Source of the DNA: Sphingobacterium sp. ML3W | GTDB lineage: Bacteria; Bacteroidota; Bacteroidia; Sphingobacteriales; Sphingobacteriaceae | Assembly: GCF_029542085.1 (NCBI RefSeq) | Contig: NZ_CP107036.1 | Coordinates: forward strand, 6,489,095 to 6,553,094 | Reading direction: 5' to 3' | DNA: 64,000 nucleotides | In this document: positions 21,901 to 29,756 of the stretch, one piece after another | How the letters are laid out: every line of letters starts with the position of its first letter | How positions within the stretch are numbered: the stretch's first letter is position 1 | Position numbers and translations under genes: made by a program | Notes under the pieces: model-generated | What the model was told of the DNA's origin: nothing | Database searches by the model: none | Seen by the model: only the letters and a program-made list of their open reading frames with translations

Positions 21901-21963
21901 TATAAATTTGGAGATAAGATTTCTATTGCGAAGAATAAAGGAATCATTCTTTTAATAGAATAA
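18955..21963 (+). CDS. glycoside-hydrolase-like exported protein (DUF6067 type)
   Basis: 1002 residues with a signal peptide (about 1-27, ending HGQ). The N-terminal half is beta-rich (sandwich and lectin-like). The C-terminal half has the look of a TIM-barrel hydrolase: NIHHANVINPYINYP, a conserved DGIYLDD (D779/D780), WFGEYFDYE (E839) and LTEVSG (E854), acidic residues that could be catalytic. I recognise the layout as that of DUF6067 proteins, related in their N-terminus to GH123-associated domains, but cannot place it in a CAZy family. It probably cleaves the glycan captured by the SusCD pair. Confidence 0.65.
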   Translation: MMKKRTAYSKLATILAVSLFVNAVHGQLAYPPEKQKWDADQLGNHRAVLKINTDQKEVQSVIPWRNRWVEANQEVIIVDSASNKQVTSINYLWMNAESGGLRFRPTSGKGIYYVYYLPYKMGGRSRNYPDAIYLKNSTPAPVQAAKNDAISSKGITVERFEAVDQYNSNDPMEVLATKAEIKSFLNSNTKEDYFVFPERRESPIKMENNLPQLWMTKTKVPNQLEGNAQKGEYYAFQLGLWSPKRDLQTVQVSFSDFKSSDGTIIAANSLNCLNTQGTAYTGEAMHLTVNVPANKIQALWCGMQVPENIPVGTYVGTATVKANNATAKKVKLVFHVSDNASGLASVDQPWKMTRLPWLNSTLAQKNTVIAPYTPIALTADSTLQLLGREVKLSATGLPKQISTFFTPEMTSISTKPNTLLYEPVHFHFYRASDGKEIQLQAAGVQFKEKNEGEYRWIAKNESADLTMEVEGKLEFDGYLHYVVKLTALNDINLKDINMHIPVMPDKANYFMGLGQKGGKRPEQLSWNWDVANKNQDGGWIGAVNAGLQFSLRDEHYSRPLNTNFYLQKPLVLPTSWGNENKGGIDIGLKGKSVLVNSYSGERQLKKGAVLYYNFNLLITPFHPINTEAQWNERYYHAYKPVDSVLASGSNVINIHHANVINPYINYPFIATKEMKQYIDQAHHAGLKVKIYNTVREVSNRVYELYPLRSLGTEVFSPGKGGGYSWLQEHVGNNYLAAWYVPEFRDAAIINSGMNRWHNYYVEGMNWLVDHIGIDGIYLDDVAFDRVTMKRIKRVLTKNGKSGLIDLHSANQYNKSDGFNNSANLYLEHFPYINRLWFGEYFDYENNQPDFFLTEVSGIPFGLMGEMLQDGGNPWRGMIYGMTNRMPYQKLTPKDLWKTWDNFGIKGSNMIGYWSPNIPVKTDNEKVLTTVYSRSGKAMVAIASWADTDVDVQLAIDWDKLGIDPKKAKLSIPTIADFQSGTAYKFGDKISIAKNKGIILLIE

Positions 21964-22102
21964 TAGCCGTAGTCTGGATATAGCGAGGAGCTATTTTAGG
22001 TTCCATGGGGAGTAAGGGCGGGGGCATGTTGTTGTCGAAATTGCCGGAAGTTATAGGGAAACTTTTGGTAGCTATTGAATTAATGAATAAATACATATTT
22101 CA

Positions 22103-25100
22103 ATGAAAAAATGGATAGTGATATTATTGCTGGGGAATTGTATGCTCACGGTATTGGCACAGCAGCCCGCAAGGATTTCTGAAGTAAAAAAGCGTTATAC
22201 GACTTATCCGTTTTCGGATCCAGACCCGATCGCTTCACCACAGAAACTTTATCCTTATTTTCGATTTGACGGTTTTACAAATACTGCCATTGAAAAGGAA
22301 TGGAAGACCGTGATCTTGGAAAATGATTATATCCGTGTTCAGGTTATGCCCGAAATAGGGGGCAAGATCTGGTCTGCCTATGATAAAGTAGGAAAGCGGG
22401 ATTATATCTATAACAATGGGGTTGTGAAATTCAGAGATATTGCGATGCGGGGACCTTGGACAAGCGGTGGTATTGAAGCGAATTATGGAATTATTGGCCA
22501 TACCCCTAATACGTCTACTCCTGTAGATTATCTGTTACAGAAGCATGCCGATGGCAGTGTTAGCTGTTTTGTCCATGCTTTTGATCTTTTGAGCCGTAGC
22601 AACTGGACTATGGAAATTCGCTTAGAAAAAGACAAAGGTTATTTCTCCACGCGTTCTTTCTGGTCCAATAGCAATGCTGTCGAACAACCTTACTATACCT
22701 GGATGAATCTAGGGGTGGCGGCTGGCGAGGATTTGAAGTTTTTGTATCCAGGGAATCAATACATCGGTCATGATGGGGATGCTCATCCATGGCCCATTGA
22801 CGATAAAGGACGTGACCTATCTAATTATCGTGAAAATGCCTTCGGCAGCTCGAAATCTTACCACGTCCTTGGCGCACATAGCAAGGCCTTTGGGGTATAT
22901 TATAGGGGACATGATTATGGTATGGCCCGATATGCCCTGCGTGAAGATAAATTGGGCAAGAAAATATTTCTGTGGTCACAAGCAGGCGATGGGCAGATCT
23001 GGGAGAAGCTGCTGACAGATCAGAGTGGTCAATATGTAGAGATCCAAAGTGGTCGATTATTCAATCAAAATGTGCCGTCAAGTAGTTTAACGCCATTCAA
23101 ACAAATCGGATTTGCCCCCTATCAGGGCGATGCATGGACGGAGTACTGGATGCCTTTTGCTGGGATAGGCGAACCGAAAGGTTTTCAATTATCTGCTGCA
23201 CTACAGGTGAAGCTAGAAGCAAAAAAACTACTGTTGACCGTCGATCCCAAACGACCGCTACAGGACAGTATCTTTGCGCTTGATAGTAATGGTATGATGC
23301 TGGGGGGAAACTATCTGTCCGCTCAAGTGGGTGAAGTAAAACACATTGCTTTGGAACTAACAAGTGAAAATGTTCCCTCTTATCTCAAAATAGGGAAAGA
23401 TTATTTTGATTTAAAACAGAATGAGCTAGCTGCAGCATTGAATCGACCTACTGGATCAAATAGTGGAGCAGCGATAGATAGCAATCAAACCAAACTATTT
23501 GAAGTGCGGGACTTACTCCGGTTTAGGCAATATGGTGTAGCGGAAAACTTGTTAAATAGGTTGATGGAAAAGCAAGTCCCCAAATCGGATTTTTTGTTGG
23601 AAAAAGCCAAACTTGCTTGGTTCAGAATGGATTATAGGCAATGTTATGACTATGCACGTCAGGCATTGGCGATTGATACATACCATGCTCCCGCTAATTA
23701 TTACTATGGTCTGGCTGCGATTAAGTTGGGAAAGACACATGATGCTTTGGACGGATTTGAAGTTGCCTCCTTAGATCCTACATGGCGTAGTGCTGCTTAT
23801 CTACAGCTTGCCAAGTACCATTATCGGATTAAGCAGGATGAGCCCGCGCTCGCCTATGCTGAAAAGGCGATACTGGCAAACGCCTTAAATATAGATGCAC
23901 TTCAATTGCAGCTGCTTATTCAGAAGCGAAAAGGAATAACGTTGGATACGGCTTTGTATCAACGCATTGCTCAATACGATCCTTTTAATGCCTTTATTCA
24001 ATTTGAAGAGAAAAATGAGGTGTTATCAAGACAGGAATTCGCTTCGGAAAAATGCTTTGAACTGGCTATTTGGTATGCCGATCTACACGAATATAAACGT
24101 GCTACTACCATACTCAGTAAGAATAAACCGCATACGGAGATGCTATTGTGGCTGGCTTGGCTGACCAAAGATGAACCTATAGTGAGCAAGGGCTATCTAA
24201 CACGTGCCGCAGCAAGCAGCCCCGCCTTTGTGTTTCCTTTTCGAGAAGAAAGTGAACTTGTGTTTGAATGGGCAGGAGAACAGCTCAGAAACTGGAAAGT
24301 AGCTTATTTGAAGGCCTTACTTTATCGTTTCCGAAATCAAGGGGAAAAAGCGAAGCAACTATTAGATGCTGTGACGACTGAACCGTCGGATTTCGGTGCT
24401 TACTTTGCCCTGAAATCCAGTCTTGCGGAAGATAAACAGATCGATATGTCTATTACAGTTATGCGACAAGCGGTAACCACGGAGCCAAATGAATGGCGAT
24501 ACGGTCTTCGTTTAGTTGAATTATTAAATAAAGGAAAACGGTATGACCTGGCGCTTCAGGTCAGCACGAAGTATCGCCAAGCATTTCCAAAGAACTATAT
24601 ACTGACCTTGGCACATGTACGGACTTTGTTGTTGAATAAAGAATATCAGCGCGCTGAAGCTGAATTGCAAAAGATCGAAATCCTTCCTTTTGAAGGGGCA
24701 ACCGAAGGACATAACTACTATGTACAGACCAAATTAATGCTGGCCTATCAATACCTGCAGCAAAAAAAGTATAAGGAAGCGAACCTGAAGGTGGAAGAGT
24801 CAAGAGCTTGGCCATCCCAACTCGGTGTAGGTGAGCCTTATCCGGATGAAAAAAATGAAATTTTGGCAGATTGGTTAGCAGCATATCTACAAAAGAAAAT
24901 GGGAAATAGTACCAGTGAAACAAATCTTCTGCAGCAGATAAGCCAACGCAAACAGTCCAAAAATAAGTACGAATCTCTACTTCAACAGGCAGCTATACAG
25001 CAATTAGCAAATAGGGGAGTTACTGTCAGCAGCGGGGAAGCTGCCCCTTTAATAGATCAATCAAATGCTGTCTTTTTTGATCAGATACAAAAAGATAATT

Positions 25101-25165
25101 TAACAGCGTATTGGCAGGAGTTGATCCGACGAATTTATTTTGAACTAGATCAGCGCATGTTTTAA
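22103..25165 (+). CDS. DUF5107 domain protein with TPR repeats
   Basis: 1020 residues with a signal peptide (about 1-20, VLAQ). The N-terminal 370 residues form the DUF5107 domain, a mutarotase-like beta fold with motifs VQVMPEIGGKIWSAYDK, GGIEANYGIIGHTPNT and WTEYWMPFAGIGEPKG. The remaining 600 residues are tandem TPR helices (AKLAWFRMDYRQCYDYARQAL, YYGLAAIKLGKTHDAL). Biochemical role is not established to my knowledge; such proteins are frequent in glycan loci, and the mutarotase-like domain suggests sugar binding or hydrolysis. It lies 139 bases after the GH-like gene on the same strand, probably in the same functional unit. Confidence 0.8.
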   Translation: MKKWIVILLLGNCMLTVLAQQPARISEVKKRYTTYPFSDPDPIASPQKLYPYFRFDGFTNTAIEKEWKTVILENDYIRVQVMPEIGGKIWSAYDKVGKRDYIYNNGVVKFRDIAMRGPWTSGGIEANYGIIGHTPNTSTPVDYLLQKHADGSVSCFVHAFDLLSRSNWTMEIRLEKDKGYFSTRSFWSNSNAVEQPYYTWMNLGVAAGEDLKFLYPGNQYIGHDGDAHPWPIDDKGRDLSNYRENAFGSSKSYHVLGAHSKAFGVYYRGHDYGMARYALREDKLGKKIFLWSQAGDGQIWEKLLTDQSGQYVEIQSGRLFNQNVPSSSLTPFKQIGFAPYQGDAWTEYWMPFAGIGEPKGFQLSAALQVKLEAKKLLLTVDPKRPLQDSIFALDSNGMMLGGNYLSAQVGEVKHIALELTSENVPSYLKIGKDYFDLKQNELAAALNRPTGSNSGAAIDSNQTKLFEVRDLLRFRQYGVAENLLNRLMEKQVPKSDFLLEKAKLAWFRMDYRQCYDYARQALAIDTYHAPANYYYGLAAIKLGKTHDALDGFEVASLDPTWRSAAYLQLAKYHYRIKQDEPALAYAEKAILANALNIDALQLQLLIQKRKGITLDTALYQRIAQYDPFNAFIQFEEKNEVLSRQEFASEKCFELAIWYADLHEYKRATTILSKNKPHTEMLLWLAWLTKDEPIVSKGYLTRAAASSPAFVFPFREESELVFEWAGEQLRNWKVAYLKALLYRFRNQGEKAKQLLDAVTTEPSDFGAYFALKSSLAEDKQIDMSITVMRQAVTTEPNEWRYGLRLVELLNKGKRYDLALQVSTKYRQAFPKNYILTLAHVRTLLLNKEYQRAEAELQKIEILPFEGATEGHNYYVQTKLMLAYQYLQQKKYKEANLKVEESRAWPSQLGVGEPYPDEKNEILADWLAAYLQKKMGNSTSETNLLQQISQRKQSKNKYESLLQQAAIQQLANRGVTVSSGEAAPLIDQSNAVFFDQIQKDNLTAYWQELIRRIYFELDQRMF

Positions 25166-25264
25166 TTCTCTTCGCCGTTGATAGCTGGAAAAGGAGGAAG
25201 CTTTTAATGTTTTTTTGTAATCGATAAAAAAGATGTAAATTTAATTAAGCAAAAGATTAAATAA

Positions 25265-27136
25265 ATGGTGAGAATGGTCCTTAGGCAACTTTACTTGATA
25301 TTGTTGGTCATCGCGTTTTGCCAATGTCGTGGTAGTAGCAATGCTGTAGCAAATAACGGAAAGCTTCAGCTAGGAGTGGATACGATGGAAAAAGTGCAAT
25401 CTGTTACAGGGCAGTTTAAGTCAAACAACCGAGTTATTCAGTTAAGTTCAGCAATGGAAAAGCTACTTTTTGTGCTTAACAAAGGTAATATCTACCTTCC
25501 TGAAAATGGTTTTTTTCTGCAATTGAGTCAGACGGATGCCAAGCGTCTTGGTAAAGATTATATTTTATTGATCCCTCTTTTTTCCGATAGAGGAAGTTTA
25601 TTGTATAATTATGATCAGGACTTTACGTTTGAGATAATCGCTGTGCCAGGGATGGAAAACTGTTATTATACAAAGAACGTAGCGTTTTTCAACGCGCATA
25701 ACAAGGATAAGATTGCGTCTGAAAATGATCTTTATCCAGCCTCTATTTTTAATAATCCTACGTTGAAGGATACAATAGAGTGGGCAGTTTTTACGGATTA
25801 TCGTGATCTGAGAGATCTGCCGCAATGGATAGATAACTTAGACAACAAACAGGAAGTTATAGTTCACTATGTGGGCTGTGCTGAAACACCTGATGGAGGT
25901 CATGCAATACATGATTATAGGCCTACAGCGGTAGCTGATCTTGCGAGAAAACGGTTGAATGACGTCGGTAATAAGATGGAATCATTGGGAGTGCCGAAGG
26001 AGGAGGCTTCAAAACATGAATGGAAAACTTGGTTAGGTAAGGTGGTTAATCTTAATCCGAAAGATCAGTTTCCAAAAGGAGGGGCGAGGGTATGGACGAA
26101 GACCTTTAAGGAAAATACGCATGGACTATTTGCCTGGGATGAAACAAACGACAAAATCATCAGGTTACACCCACAACCAGATTATCTTAATTTTAAGGAT
26201 CAGCAACTGTTGTCTATCAACCCCAGTGACAGTAGTATTCAAGTCAGTACAATTGCTTCTTCAAAACAACCAAATGCCCAGGAATTCTTCGACTTTAGAG
26301 TTGAAAATGGAGCACTATTTACCATTAATAAACTATTCCAATGGGGACATTACAGTGTGGAAGCGGCCAATGGAAAAACCACATTCTATAAGGAAAGAGC
26401 CTCTAAAAAATTGCTACCAGTGGTACGGGATATAATTATCGATCAATGCTATATGGCTCCGGAACATAGTTATATCCTTTATCATAAGGACAGAACGATG
26501 AATTATGAAATGTTATGTATTAACAGTAGGACAGGAGCAATCGTTGCGCAAAAATCATTAGATGGATTTTTGACAGAAGCACAGATAGCCAAAGGAAAAA
26601 TCGAGTATTTGCCATTTGCGACAATGAACCGAACTACCGAAAACTTTCCGTTGCTGTTTAAAATAAATGAGGTTGTCTACCACATGTTACTCAATAATAA
26701 ATTGATGCCTATTGAAACTGCGAAGTTGCCAGCGAATTTACCGTGGCATCCAAGCTTTTTGTCTGTTGATAAGCATGCCTTTTATTTTGATAAAGTCGAT
26801 AATGAGCTGCAGTTCTATCCGGTCGATCACAGAGAGTCTATGCCATCAGTCAAATTAGCGGATCAGGTTTTTGATCGCTTTATGCTGGTTCCAGATGGGG
26901 GTAATTTTCGTTTTTTTTATGAATATGGGGATGCGTTTACACATGGTATAAAGACTATTTTAATTAATGGGGCTACATTTAAACAAGAGGGAGAAGCCGA
27001 GCGTGTTTATTCTTATGTTCCCTTGGAAACAGAATCCAGTGACAATACACCTAATAATTTAAAAGCTTTTAAAATTGGAAAGAAATGGATTGTTACTTTT
27101 ATGTTGGAACAGGAGCTGATCGTGACGGAAATTTAA
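25265..27136 (+). CDS. probable lipoprotein of unknown function
   Basis: 623 residues. The N-terminus (LYLILLVIAFCQCRGSS) is a hydrophobic signal followed by C19/C21, a relaxed Bacteroidota lipobox; an in-frame ATG at 25274 is an alternative start. I do not recognise a domain. An early part (about 165-260) contains IVHYVGCAETPDGGHAIHDYRP, and the C-terminal half is beta-rich with repeating short strands as in a propeller. It lies 99 bases after the DUF5107 gene and ends at the terminator preceding the prophage, so it is the last gene of the locus. Confidence 0.7.
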   Translation: MVRMVLRQLYLILLVIAFCQCRGSSNAVANNGKLQLGVDTMEKVQSVTGQFKSNNRVIQLSSAMEKLLFVLNKGNIYLPENGFFLQLSQTDAKRLGKDYILLIPLFSDRGSLLYNYDQDFTFEIIAVPGMENCYYTKNVAFFNAHNKDKIASENDLYPASIFNNPTLKDTIEWAVFTDYRDLRDLPQWIDNLDNKQEVIVHYVGCAETPDGGHAIHDYRPTAVADLARKRLNDVGNKMESLGVPKEEASKHEWKTWLGKVVNLNPKDQFPKGGARVWTKTFKENTHGLFAWDETNDKIIRLHPQPDYLNFKDQQLLSINPSDSSIQVSTIASSKQPNAQEFFDFRVENGALFTINKLFQWGHYSVEAANGKTTFYKERASKKLLPVVRDIIIDQCYMAPEHSYILYHKDRTMNYEMLCINSRTGAIVAQKSLDGFLTEAQIAKGKIEYLPFATMNRTTENFPLLFKINEVVYHMLLNNKLMPIETAKLPANLPWHPSFLSVDKHAFYFDKVDNELQFYPVDHRESMPSVKLADQVFDRFMLVPDGGNFRFFYEYGDAFTHGIKTILINGATFKQEGEAERVYSYVPLETESSDNTPNNLKAFKIGKKWIVTFMLEQELIVTEI

Positions 27137-27150
27137 TTTATCAGTCGTTC

Positions 27151-27176
27151 TTCCATTGTTTTAATGGACAATGGAA
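27151..27176. repeat. 9-bp dyad downstream of the lipoprotein gene
   Basis: TTCCATTGT (27151-27159) and ACAATGGAA (27168-27176) form a perfect inverted repeat without a T tract. It lies next to the main terminator, close to where the prophage must begin. Function unknown. Confidence 0.35.
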
Positions 27177-27191
27177 TTATCTGTTATAAAA

Positions 27192-27236
27192 ATAAAGCCC
27201 ACTTAATTACTAAAATTGAGTGGGCTTTATTTTTTT
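27192..27236 (+). terminator. strong terminator at the chromosome/prophage junction
   Basis: A perfect 12-bp stem, ATAAAGCCCACT (27192-27203) with AGTGGGCTTTAT (27219-27230), can extend inward by several pairs and ends in seven T. It ends transcription of the carbohydrate locus. The prophage left end is expected between here and the integrase at 27400. Confidence 0.88.
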
Positions 27237-27338
27237 GTCGGGATGGCCGTCTGAAAGAATAACTAACTAAATATTGTAATTTTTAACAAAAACAGGCTTT
27301 ATTTTATAACAAATACACATTGCTAAAATAATTAGTAG

Positions 27339-27346
27339 TACATTTG
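27339..27346 (+). promoter_or_regulatory. candidate integrase promoter (-7 box)
   Basis: TACATTTG matches the Bacteroidota -7 consensus TAnnTTTG exactly and sits 53 bases before the integrase ATG. No good TTTG lies 19-21 bases upstream; the nearest ATTG (27319-27322) leaves only 16 bases, so support is partial. Confidence 0.35.
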
Positions 27347-27399
27347 TGTGATCAAGTTATGTAAAATCGTGCCATTTTTCGTACCAAATAAAACAGACC

Positions 27400-28731
27400 A
27401 TGGGAAGACTTAAGATAACAAAAGGTAAGATAAATTTTTTAGTAAGGAAGGACGCTGGAAGCAAAGATGGGCTATGTCCGATCCAGTTAAGATACTCTTT
27501 AGGCGGGAAGCCGTCCCCACTAATGATTGGGCGTTCACTACTCGAATATAATTGGGATGATGATACGAAAGAAGCTGTTTTCGTACCTAAGCCTTTGGCT
27601 AAGAAGATGGCCCCCGATATGTCCTATAATCTGTTTATGCAAAATATGTCAGTAATGGATCTTAACGCATTCTTAGGAGAATTGGAACGACATATTAAGG
27701 ACATTGAAACGAAATTTAGTTTTGATGAATATGATTTCACCTCTCAGGATGTAATATCAGAACTACGAAAGATTATCAGGCCGGATGAAGCTATAAAAGA
27801 GGAGAAGCGAAAAAAGAAAAAGGAGATTACCCTTGTTGATTTCATAGAGCTTAATAAGAAGGAAAAGGAAGGTGTGGTTGCTGAAGGTACCATAAAGGCA
27901 TATGTCACAGTAATGAATGGGATAAAGGAGTTTGAAGCGAGCAAAAAACGAACATATTACACTCATGAGGTCAACTATGAATATTTCGATCAATTTGCCA
28001 AGTTCATGATGAATAGGAAAAAGGAGCTAGTAAATGCAACAATAAAAAAGCGCTTGGCCCATACCCGAGTATTTCTTGATCGAGCCAGGAAGCAAGGTTA
28101 TAAAGTTGATGACTCCTATAAAGACTTTGAATGGGTTGAGAACGATGTGGAGGTAATCGCACTAACTATGGAAGAACTGGAAAAGATAAGGGATGTGCAG
28201 TTACATTTGGAAAAACACATACAGGTACGTGATGTATTTTTATTTATGTGTTACACTGGCCTTAGATTCTCTGACGCGAAATCGCTTAAGAAGCATAACA
28301 TAATAAATGGATATATAAGACTTACTGCAACAAAGACGAAAGAACTTAATGGTGTTCCACTGAGTTCCAAGGCAAAGGAACTAATTGAAAAGTATAAATC
28401 AAAAAATAATGATCATATTTTTCCAACTCCTGTAAATCAAACGTTCAACCACTGGATAAAGGAAGTAGCTAAAATAGCTGGTCTTACTGAAACAGTAGAA
28501 AAGGTTCGTTTTATAGGTGCTAAAAGGAGAGTGGAGCTAAAGCCAAGACATGACATGATAACAGCACATACGGCAAGAAAAACATTTGTTACCCTGTCAT
28601 TAGAGCTAGGAATGAAAGCAGAGGAAGTAATGCCGGTAACTGGGCATCGAAGCTATAAAAGCTTTCAGAGATATGTAAAAGTAACAGAAAAAAGAGCAAA
28701 AGAAGCATTATTAAGCGCATGGGAGAAATAA
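27400..28731 (+). CDS. int: tyrosine integrase of the prophage
   Basis: 443 residues. An N-terminal arm-type/SAM-like part (about 1-235) is followed by the tyrosine-recombinase catalytic domain with the full active site: R289 (CYTGLRFSD), H390 and R393 (AHTARKTF), H416 (TGHRSYKSF) and the nucleophile Y425 (RYVKVTEKRA). The layout is that of Bacteroidota phage and conjugative-transposon integrases with a phage_int_SAM_5-like middle. It integrates and, with an excision factor, removes the element. It is the leftmost phage gene, so attL should lie just upstream; a candidate excisionase follows directly. Confidence 0.95.
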   Translation: MGRLKITKGKINFLVRKDAGSKDGLCPIQLRYSLGGKPSPLMIGRSLLEYNWDDDTKEAVFVPKPLAKKMAPDMSYNLFMQNMSVMDLNAFLGELERHIKDIETKFSFDEYDFTSQDVISELRKIIRPDEAIKEEKRKKKKEITLVDFIELNKKEKEGVVAEGTIKAYVTVMNGIKEFEASKKRTYYTHEVNYEYFDQFAKFMMNRKKELVNATIKKRLAHTRVFLDRARKQGYKVDDSYKDFEWVENDVEVIALTMEELEKIRDVQLHLEKHIQVRDVFLFMCYTGLRFSDAKSLKKHNIINGYIRLTATKTKELNGVPLSSKAKELIEKYKSKNNDHIFPTPVNQTFNHWIKEVAKIAGLTETVEKVRFIGAKRRVELKPRHDMITAHTARKTFVTLSLELGMKAEEVMPVTGHRSYKSFQRYVKVTEKRAKEALLSAWEK

Positions 28732-28736
28732 CATTT

Positions 28737-28997
28737 ATGCTCACAGAAGAGCAAATTAAACAAATCATTATAGAGACAATAGCAACCTATAAAATAGATG
28801 AGGTTCTAGCAAAGAATCAACTTACATTTACAGAGGGTTGTAAGTATTACGGGCCAAATAGATTTAGAAAATGGATCAAATCGGGGCTGTTGAAACCTGA
28901 AAGTCAAAACGGTAAAACCAATAAAGTTTATTATTCTCATAAAAAGATTATCCAACTAAGTAAGCAGTGGAGACATGATTTGAATGAAATAAGCTAA
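28737..28997 (+). CDS. excisionase-like small HTH protein
   Basis: 86 residues from the ATG at 28737; an in-frame ATG at 28719 would overlap the integrase by 13 bases. The middle, LTFTEGCKYYGPNRFRKWIKSGLLKP followed by a wing and VYYSHKKIIQL, reads as the winged MerR/excisionase fold used by Xis proteins: a first helix, a turn, a recognition helix with FRKWIKSG, then a basic hairpin. Position right after the integrase supports a role in directing excision. No catalytic motif is present. It could instead be a transcriptional regulator. Confidence 0.6.
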   Translation: MLTEEQIKQIIIETIATYKIDEVLAKNQLTFTEGCKYYGPNRFRKWIKSGLLKPESQNGKTNKVYYSHKKIIQLSKQWRHDLNEIS

Positions 28998-29082
28998 AAT
29001 AAATAGCTAAAATGTTTTTAAATACTAATTATTTTGGTAAATTTGATTATTCATAATTTAGGTTTATAATTGGTTAGTTAAG

Positions 29083-29113
29083 GCCCGACACCTCCCAAGT
29101 GATCGGGCTTTTT
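29083..29113 (+). terminator. Rho-independent terminator
   Basis: GCCCGA (29083-29088) pairs with TCGGGC (29103-29108), and CAC/GTG extends the stem inside with one bulged A; six T follow. It closes the integrase/excisionase unit. The loop is C-rich (CTCCCAA). Confidence 0.8.
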
Positions 29114-29191
29114 TATTGATAAGGTTACATTATCAATCAACGGTAAGCACTATTTCTTTTTTATAAGATATTATATAAGGAAATTTGGTAT

Positions 29192-29386
29192 ATGTTTTAT
29201 AAGAGCATAACCTTTAATATTCCTAGGGGATTAGAAGGAAATAATGGAAAAATAAAAGAGTATTGTAGATCTATGCAAGAGTATGTTGCAGCACACCAAG
29301 GATGCTTTGCAGCTATTTTCCATGATGTATTGACTATTACCAACATAACGGTGACAGCTCGATATCAAATTTTAGAAATAGAATAA
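29192..29386 (+). CDS. small phage protein of unknown function
   Basis: 64 residues, ATG start, ending 2 bases before a terminator and lying between two terminators. No domain is recognised; the sequence is mixed, with a helix-like centre (KIKEYCRSMQEYVAAHQGCF) and a beta-like end (LTITNITVTARYQILEI). A stand-alone gene flanked by terminators next to the repressor may be a lysogeny-expressed gene. Confidence 0.5.
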   Translation: MFYKSITFNIPRGLEGNNGKIKEYCRSMQEYVAAHQGCFAAIFHDVLTITNITVTARYQILEIE

Positions 29387-29387
29387 G

Positions 29388-29417
29388 AAATAGCCCTTTA
29401 ATTTGGGCTATTTTTTT
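29388..29417 (+). terminator. terminator between the small ORF and the repressor
   Basis: AAATAGCCC (29388-29396) pairs perfectly with GGGCTATTT (29405-29413); a T run follows on the plus strand. It overlaps the stop codon of the leftward repressor gene and can serve both convergent genes. Confidence 0.8.
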
Positions 29418-29659
29418 CTAACACCTAACCATTCCCCAGTTTTATCATCATAAAAGTGTGAATAGCCATCTCCGACTGGCAACAACTCAATTACTTCGCA
29501 GTTAAGGACATCTGCAATTGATTTCAAAGTCTTATAACCAGCCTCTCTTTTACCTGTTTGCCAAAAGGATAAAGCCATCTGTGATACATTCAATTTTTCG
29601 CTAAGTTCCTTCATTTTATAGCCTTTGTGCTTAGCCACTTCCTTAATACGTAGTTCCAT
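29408..29659 (-). CDS. XRE-family phage repressor (HTH)
   Basis: 83 residues: a Cro/CI-type HTH (about 3-60: RIKEVAKHKGYKMKELSEKLNVSQMALSFWQTGKR) with a short tail and no peptidase domain, so LexA-type self-cleavage is not expected. The start at ATG 29659 is chosen because an upstream TTG at 29680 overlaps the -7 box of its own promoter (TACCTTTG on the minus strand, 29685-29678) and would lie before the transcription start. It is divergent from the gene at 29815. Two 17-bp operator-like sites lie between them, one over each promoter, which fits an autoregulated lysogeny repressor. Confidence 0.82.
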   Translation of the reverse strand: MELRIKEVAKHKGYKMKELSEKLNVSQMALSFWQTGKREAGYKTLKSIADVLNCEVIELLPVGDGYSHFYDDKTGEWLGVRKK

Positions 29660-29677
29660 ACTTATTATATTATGTTT

Positions 29678-29708
29678 CAAAGGTACGTTTTATAACTAAT
29701 ATAACACA
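29678..29708 (-). promoter_or_regulatory. repressor promoter
   Basis: On the minus strand TACCTTTG (29685-29678) matches TAnnTTTG exactly; 19 bases upstream is TGTG (29708-29705), a near match to the TTTG -33 box. It predicts a leader of about 10-15 bases before the ATG at 29659. Confidence 0.6.
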
Positions 29709-29716
29709 TTGTAATA
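29700..29716. promoter_or_regulatory. operator O1 (repressor side)
   Basis: TATAACACATTGTAATA, an imperfect dyad TATAACA-N3-TGTAATA. It covers the -33 region of the repressor promoter and is 15/17 identical to the reverse complement of the second site at 29766-29782. Confidence 0.65.
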
Positions 29717-29756
29717 TAATATTTACAAAATAAAAATGTATTAAATGTATATTTAA

